Origin: Janthinobacterium sp. PC23-8
Lineage (GTDB): Bacteria > Pseudomonadota > Gammaproteobacteria > Burkholderiales > Burkholderiaceae_D
DNA: 64,000 nt
Direction of reading: 5' to 3'
Assembly: GCF_002250505.1 (NCBI RefSeq)
Contig: NZ_NJGY01000001.1
Location: 1,805,968-1,869,967 of the forward strand
The notes beneath the pieces were generated by a model. That model ran no database searches and was not told the origin of the DNA. It saw only the letters and a list, made by a program, of their open reading frames with translations. Made by a program: the position numbers and the translations under genes. Position 1 is the stretch's first letter; the number at the start of each line of letters is the position of its first letter. This document shows, one piece after another, positions 54,385 through 64,000 of this stretch.

Positions 54385-54468
54385 GGCGTTTTCTCCGGTG
54401 GTCACGCAGGTGTCGGTCATGAAACGCGGCGCAGGATAAAACGGGGTTAAAGCCCTGCAAAAATAATC

Positions 54469-54507
54469 CTGGCGTGAGCCAGCTCACAGGTGGCGCAATG
54501 TGGCGCA
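54469..54507. repeat. Dyad and 10-base direct repeat in the divergent gabD/beta-propeller gap
   Basis: CTGGC-GTGA-GCCAG and, overlapping, TGAGC-CA-GCTCA (54475-54486) are followed by GTGGCGCA twice, at 54490 and 54500, exactly one helical turn apart. They lie between the beta-propeller start (54384) and the gabD start. Operator function is an inference. Confidence 0.5.
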
Positions 54508-54579
54508 TGCGCGTCCAATCGTGCGCCGTCAAAAAGGGCTAACATGAAAGACCCAGTCACCACTTGCCGAAAGAGCGCC

Positions 54580-56046
54580 ATGCCTACCACCACGCTGACA
54601 TTGAACGATCCCGCGCTGCTGCGCCAGCAATGCTATATCAACGGCCAATGGCGCGATGCCGACAGCGGCAGGACGACCGACGTCAGCAACCCCGCCACTG
54701 GCGAAGTGATCGGCAAGGTGCCAGGCATGGGCACGCAGGAAACGGCGCAGGCCATCAGCGCAGCGAATGACGCCTGGCCCGCCTGGCGCAAGAAAAGCGC
54801 AGCCGAACGGGCCGGCTACCTGCGCCGCTGGCATGATCTGATGCTCGAGCACGCCGACGACCTGGCGCTGTTGATGACGATGGAGCAAGGCAAACCGCTG
54901 GCCGAATCGAAGGGCGAAGTGAAATATGCGGCCTCCTTCATCGAATGGTTTGCCGAGGAAGGCAAGCGCGTCTCGGGCGAGACCCTGGCCTCGCCGTGGC
55001 CCGACCGCCGCATCGTGGTGACGAAAGAACCGATCGGCGTGTGCGCCGCCATCACGCCATGGAATTTCCCGGCCGCGATGATTACCCGCAAAGTGGGCCC
55101 GGCGCTGGCCGCCGGCTGCCCCATCATCGTCAAGCCGGCGGGCCTGACGCCCTTCTCCGCGCTGGCGCTGGCCGTGCTGGCCGAGCGGGCCGGCATCCCG
55201 CCGGGCGTGTTCAATGTGATCACCGGCTCGTCGCAGCAGATCGGCGACGAGCTGACGGCCAACCCGCTGGTACGCAAACTCAGTTTCACCGGCTCGACCG
55301 AAGTGGGCCGCAAGCTGATGGCGCAGTGCGCGCCGACGATCAAGAAGCTGTCCTTGGAACTGGGCGGCAATGCACCCTTCATCGTCTTCGATGACGCCGA
55401 CCTGGACGCTGCCGTCGAAGGCGCGATCGCCTCGAAATACCGCAATGCGGGCCAGACCTGCGTGTGCGCCAACCGCCTGTATGTGCAGGATGGCGTATAT
55501 GACGCCTTTGCCGAAAAACTGGTGGCGGCGGTGGAAAAGCTCAAGGTAGGCAATGGCGTCGACGACGGCGTCACGCAAGGGCCGCTGATCGAAGAAAAAG
55601 CCGTGAAAAAAGTCGAGCAGCACGTGGCCGACGCGCTGTCCAGGGGCGGCCGTTTGCTGACGGGCGGCCAGCGCCATGCGCTGGGCCACAGCTTCTTCCA
55701 GCCCACCGTGATCGCCGACGTCACCAGCGACATGCTGGTAGCCAGGGAAGAAACCTTCGGCCCGCTGGCGCCCCTGTTCCGCTTCCAGAGCGACGACGAA
55801 GTGGTGGCGCTGGCCAACGACACGGAATTCGGCCTGGCCGCCTATTTCTATTCGCGCGATATCGGCCGCATCTGGAAAGTGGCCGAAGGGCTGGAATCGG
55901 GCATGGTCGGCGTCAATACGGGCCTGATCTCGACCGAGGTGGCGCCGTTCGGCGGCGTCAAGCAGTCAGGCCTGGGCCGCGAAGGCTCGTCGTACGGCAT
56001 CGATGATTACCTGGTCATCAAATATATCTGCATGGGCGGGATCTGA
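54580..56046 (+). CDS. gabD: Succinate-semialdehyde dehydrogenase
   Basis: Oxidises succinate semialdehyde to succinate, the end of the GABA route, so it can complete the putrescine pathway coded nearby. The 488 residues (from MPTTTLTLND) align with GabD from its start; an earlier in-frame ATG at 54544 is possible. Seen: AITPWNFPAAMITRKVGPALAAG, GFTGSTEVG-type segment SFTGSTEVGRKL, Glu260 in LELGGNAPF and Cys294 in NAGQTCVCANR. No gabT is adjacent, so GABA transamination must be coded elsewhere or by the SpuC-like enzyme. Confidence 0.92.
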   Translation: MPTTTLTLNDPALLRQQCYINGQWRDADSGRTTDVSNPATGEVIGKVPGMGTQETAQAISAANDAWPAWRKKSAAERAGYLRRWHDLMLEHADDLALLMTMEQGKPLAESKGEVKYAASFIEWFAEEGKRVSGETLASPWPDRRIVVTKEPIGVCAAITPWNFPAAMITRKVGPALAAGCPIIVKPAGLTPFSALALAVLAERAGIPPGVFNVITGSSQQIGDELTANPLVRKLSFTGSTEVGRKLMAQCAPTIKKLSLELGGNAPFIVFDDADLDAAVEGAIASKYRNAGQTCVCANRLYVQDGVYDAFAEKLVAAVEKLKVGNGVDDGVTQGPLIEEKAVKKVEQHVADALSRGGRLLTGGQRHALGHSFFQPTVIADVTSDMLVAREETFGPLAPLFRFQSDDEVVALANDTEFGLAAYFYSRDIGRIWKVAEGLESGMVGVNTGLISTEVAPFGGVKQSGLGREGSSYGIDDYLVIKYICMGGI

Positions 56047-56065
56047 CCATTTGCCTGGGGCGACC

Positions 56066-56689
56066 TCATTCAAAGCCACGAATGCGGTCGCCATCGAAAT
56101 TGGGCAGCCGCCACGAAAACCGCAGCGCCAAAAAGCGAAACAGCAAGCCGGCCGCAATCGACGCCAGTTGCGCCACCGCGCTGTCGACCTTGAAATACAG
56201 CAGCGCCACGTACAGCGCGCCCGTCAACACCGCCACGGTGGCATACACTTCGCGCTGCAGCACCAGCGGAATCTGGTTGCATAAAATATCGCGCAGCAGA
56301 CCACCGAACACGCCGGTGATCATGCCGGCCAATACCACGATGGCCGGATGCAGGCCGGCCGACATGGCGATATCGCAGCCGATCACGCAAAACGCCACCA
56401 GCCCCAGGCCATCGACGATCAGAAATACCGAACGCAAGTGATGCAGGTAGCGCGCCACGAACGCCGTGACGACGGCGGCGCCGCCCGTAAACAGCAGGTA
56501 TTCGGGATGCGCGATCCAGCCCAGCGGATAGTGGCCCAGCAGCACATCACGGATGGTGCCGCCACCGAGCGCGGTGACGGTGCCGATCATCACGATGCCG
56601 AACAGGTCCATGCCACGGCGCATGCCCATGATGGCGCCGGACATGGCTTCGGCAGTAATCGCCACCAGATAGATCGTATATAACAACAT
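56066..56689 (-). CDS. TRIC-type cation channel / UPF0126 membrane protein
   Basis: A 207-residue protein with about seven membrane helices made of two related halves, each with a conserved GGG..RD or GG.LRD loop (GGGTIRDVLLG near residue 44, GVFGGLLRDILC near residue 128). This is the UPF0126 / TRIC family, whose bacterial members have been described as potassium channels or as glycine transporters. The ATG at 56689 is the family start. It is convergent with gabD and divergent from the ArgP-like regulator. Confidence 0.87.
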   Translation of the reverse strand: MLLYTIYLVAITAEAMSGAIMGMRRGMDLFGIVMIGTVTALGGGTIRDVLLGHYPLGWIAHPEYLLFTGGAAVVTAFVARYLHHLRSVFLIVDGLGLVAFCVIGCDIAMSAGLHPAIVVLAGMITGVFGGLLRDILCNQIPLVLQREVYATVAVLTGALYVALLYFKVDSAVAQLASIAAGLLFRFLALRFSWRLPNFDGDRIRGFE

Positions 56690-56769
56690 GTTTTGTTCTT
56701 CCAGAGTACGGCAAGGTGCGAAAACGCCATTGTGCACCGCAACACGCCTTTCCTAATCAAAAGTAAGTA

Positions 56770-56786
56770 TTATTTGGGAATGATAA
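56770..56786 (+). promoter_or_regulatory. LysR-type dyad between the channel gene and argP
   Basis: TTAT-N9-ATAA, within the T-N11-A style of LysR boxes, lies 26 bases before the regulator's ATG. It is a candidate autoregulatory site; evidence is the pattern and position only. Confidence 0.4.
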
Positions 56787-56811
56787 ATTTTTCTAATCCA
56801 GGGCGGCGCTG

Positions 56812-57699
56812 ATGGAACTCAATCCCAGGCATACGGAAGCGTTTCGCGCCGTCGTCGAGACCGGCAGTTTCGAGCAGGCCGCGCTGCGGCTGCACCTGAC
56901 TTCGCCGGCCATCTCGCAGCGCGTGCGCGCGCTCGAAAGCCAGCTGGGCAACGCCCTGATCGTGCGCAGCCGCCCTGCCCGCGCCACGCGCACCGGCCAG
57001 CGCCTGATGCAATACCTGAAACGCGCCAAGCTGCTCGAAGCGGACCTGGCGGCGGAACTGGCGGTGCAGCAGGACGCCCCGCTGACCCTGGTGCTGGCGC
57101 TCAATGCCGACTCGATGGGCACCTGGTTTTTCCCCGCCCTGGCCGATATCCTGAACCGCGAGCGCGTGCTGCTGGACCTGACCGTGGAAGACCAGGATCA
57201 CACTTATACCCTGCTGGAGACAGGCATGGCGATCGGCTGCATCAGCACCGAGTCCAAGCCGATGCGCGGTTGCAGCGCCGAGCCGCTTGGCGTGATGCGC
57301 TACTGGCTGGTGGCCACGCCGGCGTTTCGCCAGCAATGGTTCGCCCAGGGCCTGACGCGCCAGGCGGCGCGCGCGGCGCCGGTGGTGGCCTACACGCGCA
57401 AGGACACCTTGCAGTCAAACTACCTGCAAGAGGCGCTGGGCCTGCCCGAAGGCGCCTACCCCTGCCACTACGTGCCGGGCGCCACCTCGCACTTCAACGC
57501 CATCCGCTACGGGCTCGGCTACGGCATGGTGCCGGAACTGCTGCTGCAGGCCAGTCCCGATGGCCAGCTGGTGGAAATGCTGACGCCGCAGCAGCCGGCC
57601 GACGTGGCGCTGTACTGGCATACCTGGAAAGTGCAGTCGCCGCGCATGGAGCAGTTGTCGCGGCAGATCGTGGCGGCGGCGCGCACGGTGTTGAGATAA
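56812..57699 (+). CDS. argP: LysR family regulator of the ArgP/LysG type
   Basis: A 295-residue LysR-type regulator. The HTH is near the N-terminus (FRAVVETGSFEQAALRLHLTSPAISQRVRALE), followed by the ArgP/LysG-type linker GNALIVRSRPARATRTGQRL and an effector domain opening LVLALNADSMGTWF. ArgP senses lysine and arginine and controls exporters or replication-linked genes. It is divergent from a TRIC-type channel here, not from the usual lysE/argO exporter. Confidence 0.87.
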   Translation: MELNPRHTEAFRAVVETGSFEQAALRLHLTSPAISQRVRALESQLGNALIVRSRPARATRTGQRLMQYLKRAKLLEADLAAELAVQQDAPLTLVLALNADSMGTWFFPALADILNRERVLLDLTVEDQDHTYTLLETGMAIGCISTESKPMRGCSAEPLGVMRYWLVATPAFRQQWFAQGLTRQAARAAPVVAYTRKDTLQSNYLQEALGLPEGAYPCHYVPGATSHFNAIRYGLGYGMVPELLLQASPDGQLVEMLTPQQPADVALYWHTWKVQSPRMEQLSRQIVAAARTVLR

Positions 57700-57725
57700 G
57701 GCGTGAAGAGGTAAAGGCATGAGGT

Positions 57726-57756
57726 AAAAAGCGGTTCGCCGTGATGGCGAACCGCT
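57726..57756 (-). terminator. Terminator of the carbonic anhydrase gene
   Basis: On the minus strand AGCGGTTCGCC-ATCAC-GGCGAACCGCT is followed by a T tract, ten bases past the can stop. The 11-base arms are perfect. Confidence 0.92.
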
Positions 57757-57765
57757 CGGCAATGA

Positions 57766-58434
57766 CTATGCTTCTTCGTAGCTGGCCAGGCGCGCCGCCA
57801 TGCGCGGCGCCAGTTCATGGCCGGCCGTGATGGTGACGTTCAGGTCGTTCAGCACGCCGTCCTTCAAGCCATACACCCAGCCGTGCACGCTGAGTTCCTG
57901 GCCGCGTTCCCAGGCGTCCTGGACGACGGTGGTCTGGCAGACGTTGAGCACCTGCTCGGCCACGTTCAGTTCGCACAGGCGGTCGCTGCGCTGGCGGCTG
58001 GTCAGCACGTCGCCCAGGTAGCGCTCGTGCTTCTGGCTGACGTCCTGCACATGGCGCAGCCAGTTGTCGACCAGGCCGATGCGCGTGCCCGTCATGGCCG
58101 CATGCACGCCCTTGCAGCCATAGTGGCCGACGATGATCACATGCTTGACCTTCAGCACGTCGACGGCAAATTGCAGCACCGACAGGCAATTGAGGTCGGA
58201 ATGCACGACCACGTTGGCGATATTACGGTGCACGAACACGTCGCCTGGCGGCATGCCCAGCAGCTCATTGGCCGGCACGCGACTGTCCGAACAACCGATC
58301 CACAGGTATTCGGGCGAGGTCTGCGCTTCCAGGTTCTTGAAGTATTCAGGATTCTTTTCCACCATCGAATCGGCCCAGCGCTTGTTACGCTGTAGCAGTT
58401 CCGTCAAGGCCGGGCCGTTTTTCACTTCGGTCAT
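57766..58434 (-). CDS. can: Beta-class carbonic anhydrase
   Basis: Interconverts CO2 and bicarbonate. The 222 residues have the zinc ligands Cys48 and Asp50 in GCSDSRVP and His104 and Cys107 in VGHYGCKGV. The loop EYLWIGCSDSR and MPPGDVFVHRNIANVV are typical. Lies just after dnaJ on the same strand but behind a strong terminator, so it is probably its own transcription unit. Confidence 0.95.
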   Translation of the reverse strand: MTEVKNGPALTELLQRNKRWADSMVEKNPEYFKNLEAQTSPEYLWIGCSDSRVPANELLGMPPGDVFVHRNIANVVVHSDLNCLSVLQFAVDVLKVKHVIIVGHYGCKGVHAAMTGTRIGLVDNWLRHVQDVSQKHERYLGDVLTSRQRSDRLCELNVAEQVLNVCQTTVVQDAWERGQELSVHGWVYGLKDGVLNDLNVTITAGHELAPRMAARLASYEEA

Positions 58435-58445
58435 GATGTTTTCCT

Positions 58446-58479
58446 AAAAAAACGCCGGGATGTGGTGGGCATCCCGGCG
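58446..58479 (-). terminator. Terminator of dnaJ
   Basis: On the minus strand CGCCGGGATG-CCCACCA-CATCCCGGCG is followed by seven T, 17 bases after the dnaJ stop and directly before can. Confidence 0.93.
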
Positions 58480-58495
58480 ATATGGTGATTAATGC

Positions 58496-59629
58496 TTATT
58501 CAAAAAAATCCTTGACCTTGTCTTTCCAGGTCTTGCTTTGCGGGCTGTGCTTGGCACCGCCCTCGGTAGTGGATTTTTCAAAGTCGCGTAATAGTTCTTT
58601 TTGTTTATCGGTCAGCTTGACCGGCGTTTCGATCGCCACGTGGCAGAACAGATCGCCCGCGTAGCCGGAGCGCACGCCCTTGATGCCCTTGCCCTTGAGG
58701 CGGAAGGTCTTGCCCGACTGGGTGCCTTCAGGGATCGTGAACGACACCTTGCCGTTCAGGGTGGGCACTTCGATATCGCCGCCCAAGGCTGCCTTGGTGA
58801 ACGAGATCGGCATTTCGCAATGCAGGTCGTCGCCTTCGCGCTGGAATACGGCATGCGCCTTGATGTGGATTTCCACATACAGGTCGCCCGCCGGACCGCC
58901 ATTCGTGCCCGGTTCGCCGTTGCCGGAGGAACGGATACGCATGCCGTTGTCGATGCCCACTGGAATCTTCACTTCCAGCGTCTTGTTGCGCTTGATGCGG
59001 CCCGCACCGGCGCAGGTAGGGCATGGCTCGGGTATCACCTTGCCGCTGCCATGGCATTTCGGGCAGGTCTGCTGGATGCTGAAGAAACCTTGCTGCATGC
59101 GTACCTGGCCATGCCCGGCGCACGTGCCGCACGTGACGGGCTGGGTGCCCGGCTTGGCACCGCTGCCATGGCAGGTTTCGCACTTGTCCCAGCTCGGCAC
59201 GCGGATGGTCGTGTCGAAACCGTGCGCAGCTTGCTCAAGTGTAATTTCCAGGTTGTAGCGCAAATCGGCGCCACGGTACACCTGCGGTCCCGCATTGCGG
59301 CTGCGTCCGCCGCCACCGCCAAAGATGTCGCCGAAGATATCGCCGAAGCTGTCGGCAAAGCCGCCAGCGCCGCCGCCGAAGCCGCCACCGCCGCCCATGT
59401 TCGGGTCCACGCCGGCATGACCATAGCGGTCGTACGCTTCGCGCTTTTCCGGATTGGTCAGCATTTCGTAGGCTTCTTTGACTTCCTTAAACTTTTCTTC
59501 CGATTCCTTACTGTCCGGATTGCGGTCCGGATGGTATTTCATCGCCAGTTTACGGTAAGACTTTTTGATCTCTTCTTCCGAAGCATTTTTTGCGACACCG
59601 AGTGTCTCGTAAAAATCACGCTTTGCCAT
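58496..59629 (-). CDS. dnaJ: Chaperone DnaJ
   Basis: Hsp40 co-chaperone that delivers substrates to DnaK and stimulates its ATPase. The 377 residues have the full type I plan: J domain (1-70, with HPD in YHPDRNPDS), a Gly/Phe-rich linker (75-115), four zinc motifs CxxCxGxG ([32 protein letters not shown]) and C-terminal substrate domains. It follows dnaK after 160 bases with an intrinsic-terminator-like hairpin between them. Confidence 0.97.
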   Translation of the reverse strand: MAKRDFYETLGVAKNASEEEIKKSYRKLAMKYHPDRNPDSKESEEKFKEVKEAYEMLTNPEKREAYDRYGHAGVDPNMGGGGGFGGGAGGFADSFGDIFGDIFGGGGGRSRNAGPQVYRGADLRYNLEITLEQAAHGFDTTIRVPSWDKCETCHGSGAKPGTQPVTCGTCAGHGQVRMQQGFFSIQQTCPKCHGSGKVIPEPCPTCAGAGRIKRNKTLEVKIPVGIDNGMRIRSSGNGEPGTNGGPAGDLYVEIHIKAHAVFQREGDDLHCEMPISFTKAALGGDIEVPTLNGKVSFTIPEGTQSGKTFRLKGKGIKGVRSGYAGDLFCHVAIETPVKLTDKQKELLRDFEKSTTEGGAKHSPQSKTWKDKVKDFFE

Positions 59630-59674
59630 GTTGTCGGCACCTTGCAGTCTATCTACTGATGTAAAAATTACACG

Positions 59675-59715
59675 AAAAAGCCGAGTCGAGTGCCGCGCTG
59701 GGCGGCGACTCGGCT
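59675..59715 (-). terminator. Hairpin with T tract between dnaK and dnaJ
   Basis: On the minus strand AGCCGAGTCG and CGACTCGGCT (10-base perfect arms, a 17-base GC-rich loop that can itself fold) are followed by TTTTTC. It lies 74 bases past the dnaK stop and ahead of dnaJ. Confidence 0.75.
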
Positions 59716-59789
59716 CGGCCGGTCTTCGTGGCTAATGCCGCGATGTAGCGTTCAGCCCGGCTGCCCCCAAGGTACAGGAGCGCAAGAGG

Positions 59790-61736
<1,947 letters not shown>

Positions 61737-61827
61737 GATTTATTTCCTTTTATTCGCTAGATTTCAGATGGTTCTTATATGTGGCAAAGCGGCATGGTTT
61801 CAAGGCTTGCTTGATGCCGCACTCTGA

Positions 61828-62364
61828 TTATTTTGCTTGCGCGGTGGTCACGATGGCCGGACGCAACAGGCGGTCGGCAATCATATAACCTTTTTGCAAC
61901 ACCGACACGACCGTATTGGCTTCCTGCTCGGCCGGTACCACAGCCACGGCCTGGTGCTTCATCGGATCGAGCTTGTCGCCTTGCGCCGGCAGGATCTCGA
62001 CCAGGCGGTTGCGCTCGAAAGCCGAGCTCAACTGTTTCAAGGTCATTTCCACGCCTTCTTTCAGCGATTCGATCGTTGGCGCTTCCACCGTCAGCGCCAT
62101 TTCCAGGCTGTCTTTCACGGGCACCAGGGCTTCGGCAAAGCTTTCAACGGCAAATTTATGTGCTTTAGCAACATCTTCCTGGGCGCGGCGGCGGATATTT
62201 TCACCGTCGGCCTTGGCGCGCATGAAGGCATCGTGCATCTCTGCAAGACGCGCTTCGGTACTGGCCAGCTGCTCTTCCAAAGTAGGCTCTGCGGGAGTCG
62301 ATGGTGCAGCCGCCGCAGCGTCCGCTGGCTGATTAGGTACAGCTTGGTTTTCCTGATCTTGCAT
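61828..62364 (-). CDS. grpE: Nucleotide exchange factor GrpE
   Basis: Releases ADP from DnaK and acts as a thermosensor through its long coiled coil. The 178 residues have an acidic/Ala-rich N-terminal tail, a coiled coil (about 35-85, with [18 protein letters not shown]), the four-helix part and the beta-domain with [24 protein letters not shown]. The ATG at 62364 is chosen for AGGAG about eight bases before it; a TTG at 62385 is in frame but lacks a ribosome site. Confidence 0.96.
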   Translation of the reverse strand: MQDQENQAVPNQPADAAAAAPSTPAEPTLEEQLASTEARLAEMHDAFMRAKADGENIRRRAQEDVAKAHKFAVESFAEALVPVKDSLEMALTVEAPTIESLKEGVEMTLKQLSSAFERNRLVEILPAQGDKLDPMKHQAVAVVPAEQEANTVVSVLQKGYMIADRLLRPAIVTTAQAK

Positions 62365-62432
62365 CTGAAAAGCTCCTACAATCAATGACTTAATATTAGT
62401 TAGGCTACATCGCGCTAGAACACTGAGCGACA

Positions 62433-62459
62433 GATGGGGCTATATCCCTCTGTTTCAAG
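62433..62459 (-). promoter_or_regulatory. Heat-shock (sigma-32) promoter of grpE-dnaK-dnaJ
   Basis: On the minus strand CTTGAAA and CCCCATC are separated by 13 bases, matching the sigma-32 consensus CTTGAAA-N11-16-CCCCATNT nearly exactly. The -10 end lies about 70 bases before the grpE ATG. The remaining gap to hemH (62460-62596) holds no other gene. Confidence 0.9.
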
Positions 62460-62596
62460 GGGGATTGGCAACATCGCCAGAAAAGACCCTCAATGTTACC
62501 GGGATTTAGCAGCACGTAGCCGGGCATTCTACCAGTGCGGCAACAGCACCTGCCATTTCGGTGTTGCCATTTAGAAAATTTTGTCTTGCTGAAAAA

Positions 62597-63706
62597 TCAG
62601 TTGGCCGCGCCCAGCGCCAGCGCCGCCACGCGTGCCTGTTGCCCATCGCGCTGCGCGGCCGCGCGCTCGGCCGGCGTACGCTGGGTGGGCCAGCCGACCA
62701 TATGCTGCTCAGCAATTTCTGCCATGCCCGTGATCCAGGCCGGGGTTTCGTTCAGGCAAGGAATATAGTGAAACTGCTGACCGCCCGCCGTTTCGAAATC
62801 ATGCTTCGCTTCCATCGCGATCTCTTCCAGGGTTTCAAGGCAGTCGCTGGTAAAGCCCGGACACAGCAGATCGACCCGCTTGACGCCCTGCTGCGCCAGA
62901 GCGATCAGGGTCGGCGCGGTGTACGGCTGCAGCCACTCGGCCTTGCCGAAGCGCGACTGGAAGGTGACCATATATTGATCTTTATCCAGTTTTAACTGTT
63001 CGGCCAGCAAACGCGCCGTTTTCAGGCACTGGCAATGATACGGGTCGCCCAGCATCAGGGTGCGCTTGGGCACACCATGGAAACTCATTACCAGTTTGTC
63101 CGGGCGGCCATTGCGTTCCCAGTGCGCCAGCACCGAGTCGCGCAAGGCGGCGATATACGTGTCGTGCTCGTGGTACTGCTTGATAAAGCGCAGTTCCGGC
63201 ACATTGCGCACCGTCGCGTAATGGCTGAACACGGCGTCATAGATGGAGCCGGTGGTAGTGGCCGAATACTGCGGATAGGCAGGCAGGATCGCTACGCGCT
63301 CGCAGCCTTCGCTTTTCAGCTGCGCCAGCACCTCGGGCAAGGACGGCGAACCGTAACGCATGGCCATGGCCACCGTCAGGCCATCATGGCCGCGTTCGGC
63401 CAGCGCGCCGGCCAGCAAGGTGGCCTGGTTTTGCGTATGGACTTTCAGCGGCGAGCCCTCCGTGGTCCAGATCGAGGCATATTTCTTGGCCGACTGGCTT
63501 GATCGAAACGGCAGGATGATCAGGTTCAGGATACACCACCACACCAGGCGCGGAATTTCCACCACGCGCGGGTCGGACAAGAATTGCTTCAGATAACGCC
63601 GCACGGCCGAGGCGGTCGGCGCATCGGGCGTACCGAGGTTGACCAGCACCACGGCGCTGCGCGCGACGGTACCGTGGGTGTGGGGTGGTTCGGGTTGGAA
63701 GGGCAT
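62597..63706 (-). CDS. hemH: Ferrochelatase
   Basis: Inserts iron into protoporphyrin IX, the last step of haem synthesis. The 369 residues have VVLVNLGTPDAPTASAVRRYLKQFLSD at the N-terminus, LPAYPQYSATTTGS, the metal-binding His in MSFHGVPKRT, YHCQCLKTARLLAEQL, and CPGFTSDCLETLEE near the C-terminus. The ATG at 63706 is used (MPFQPEP); the frame is open upstream through a repeat and lacks support. The Shine-Dalgarno is weak. Confidence 0.95.
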   Translation of the reverse strand: MPFQPEPPHTHGTVARSAVVLVNLGTPDAPTASAVRRYLKQFLSDPRVVEIPRLVWWCILNLIILPFRSSQSAKKYASIWTTEGSPLKVHTQNQATLLAGALAERGHDGLTVAMAMRYGSPSLPEVLAQLKSEGCERVAILPAYPQYSATTTGSIYDAVFSHYATVRNVPELRFIKQYHEHDTYIAALRDSVLAHWERNGRPDKLVMSFHGVPKRTLMLGDPYHCQCLKTARLLAEQLKLDKDQYMVTFQSRFGKAEWLQPYTAPTLIALAQQGVKRVDLLCPGFTSDCLETLEEIAMEAKHDFETAGGQQFHYIPCLNETPAWITGMAEIAEQHMVGWPTQRTPAERAAAQRDGQQARVAALALGAAN

Positions 63707-63778
63707 GGGGTTCTTTGGAGGCTGGACGGGAAGACACTTATTATAGGGGGACTTGCTTGCGATCAACCCAACTGAAAG

Positions 63779-63813
63779 GGTCGGGGTCAGACCCAAAGGG
63801 TCTGACCCCGACC
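63779..63813. repeat. Perfect palindromic repeat of REP type
   Basis: GGTCGGGGTCAGACCC, loop AAA, then GGGTCTGACCCCGACC: 16-base perfect arms, between hemH and recN. The core GGGTCTGACCCC resembles dispersed repeats of the REP kind. No T tract follows on the minus strand, so it is not a typical terminator of recN, though a strong mRNA hairpin would still form. Confidence 0.85.
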
Positions 63814-63817
63814 TCGA

Positions 63818-64000
63818 TTACGTCGCCAAAAGTTCCCGCGCATGCTTGCGCGTGGTGGCCGTGATTTCCAGCCCGCCCAGCATGCGTGCCACTTCCTCGA
63901 CCCGGGCCTTGGCGTCGAGCATGTCGATACGCGAAGCGGTCTTGCCGTTCTCGAGGGTGCCTTTGGCGACCTGGAAATGCTGGTTCGCCTGGCTGGCCAC
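63818..64000 (-). CDS. recN: DNA repair protein RecN, C-terminal end (rest outside window)
   Basis: SMC-like protein for double-strand break repair. Only the last 60 residues are in the window: HFQVAKGTLENGKTASRIDMLDAKARVEEVARMLGG, the segment that follows the ATPase D-loop in RecN, and a short tail. The first codon seen is inside the frame that continues past base 64000; this is not the real start. Confidence 0.9.
   Translation of the reverse strand: MASQANQHFQVAKGTLENGKTASRIDMLDAKARVEEVARMLGGLEITATTRKHARELLAT

Noticed and set aside
54385-54420. Earlier start for the beta-propeller gene (MTDTCVTTGENA)
   Set aside because: It would put 12 polar residues before a complete signal peptide and lacks a ribosome site; the ATG at 54384 has GGAGA before it.
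63707-63796. N-terminal extension of hemH upstream to 63796
   Set aside because: The extension would be translated from part of the REP-like repeat and has no resemblance to ferrochelatase; the ATG at 63706 suffices.

Overview
The window looks like a stretch of core chromosome from a high-GC betaproteobacterium of the order Burkholderiales, most likely family Oxalobacteraceae (Janthinobacterium, Duganella or Massilia type). This is judged from protein style and gene order, for example purM-perM-hda-HAD-pcnB-folK-panB, grpE-dnaK-dnaJ-can and hemH next to recN; no database search was run. About 60 genes are packed with short gaps. No gap exceeds 300 bases. No rRNA, tRNA, CRISPR array, prophage or complete insertion sequence was seen.

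Layout. 1-5.4 kb: 3' end of pdxH, cfa, msrA, a flavin reductase, OmpW and a GDSL lipoprotein. 5.4-13.1 kb (minus strand): pgk, pyk, fba, then purC-purE-purK-tsaC, so lower glycolysis leads into purine synthesis and tRNA t6A formation. 13.1-16.7 kb: azlCD and a set of small plus-strand genes. 16.7-26.4 kb: a BepA-like protease, moaC, a type IV pilin, sucCD, a DUF2889 protein, a two-domain methyltransferase, recX and recA with a clear LexA box. 26.6-34.5 kb: a four-gene overlapping operon of response regulator, sensor kinase and two-subunit sodium:solute symporter, then an S9 peptidase and a PPi-dependent phosphofructokinase. 34.5-41.2 kb: purM and the perM-hda-HAD-pcnB-folK-panB run.

41.1-42.9 kb holds the only clearly foreign-looking piece: a HipA-like kinase toxin followed by its HTH partner, in the reverse of the classical hipBA order. 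Its AT-rich upstream region carries a long inverted repeat and further CTAATT-type motifs. Its 3' end runs through the panB terminator. 42.9-51.2 kb is a putrescine uptake and breakdown cluster (puuD, puuA, aminotransferase, potGHI, puuC) with no potF binding-protein gene. A terminator-like hairpin stands just ahead of potG, where potF would be expected. 51.3-56.7 kb: a secreted beta-propeller protein with an ECF sigma factor and an atypical anti-sigma factor, gabD (which could finish the putrescine/GABA route to succinate) and a TRIC-type channel divergent from an ArgP-like regulator. 57.7-64 kb: carbonic anhydrase, the dnaJ-dnaK-grpE heat-shock cluster with a textbook sigma-32 promoter, hemH and the 3' end of recN.

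The strongest leads are the hip module with its operator-like repeats and its junctions with panB and puuC, the potF-less polyamine locus, the hairpin between dnaK and dnaJ, and the beta-propeller/ECF unit. Most of the rest is ordinary housekeeping sequence. Very long antisense reading frames occur opposite many genes, as expected at this GC content, and were not annotated.
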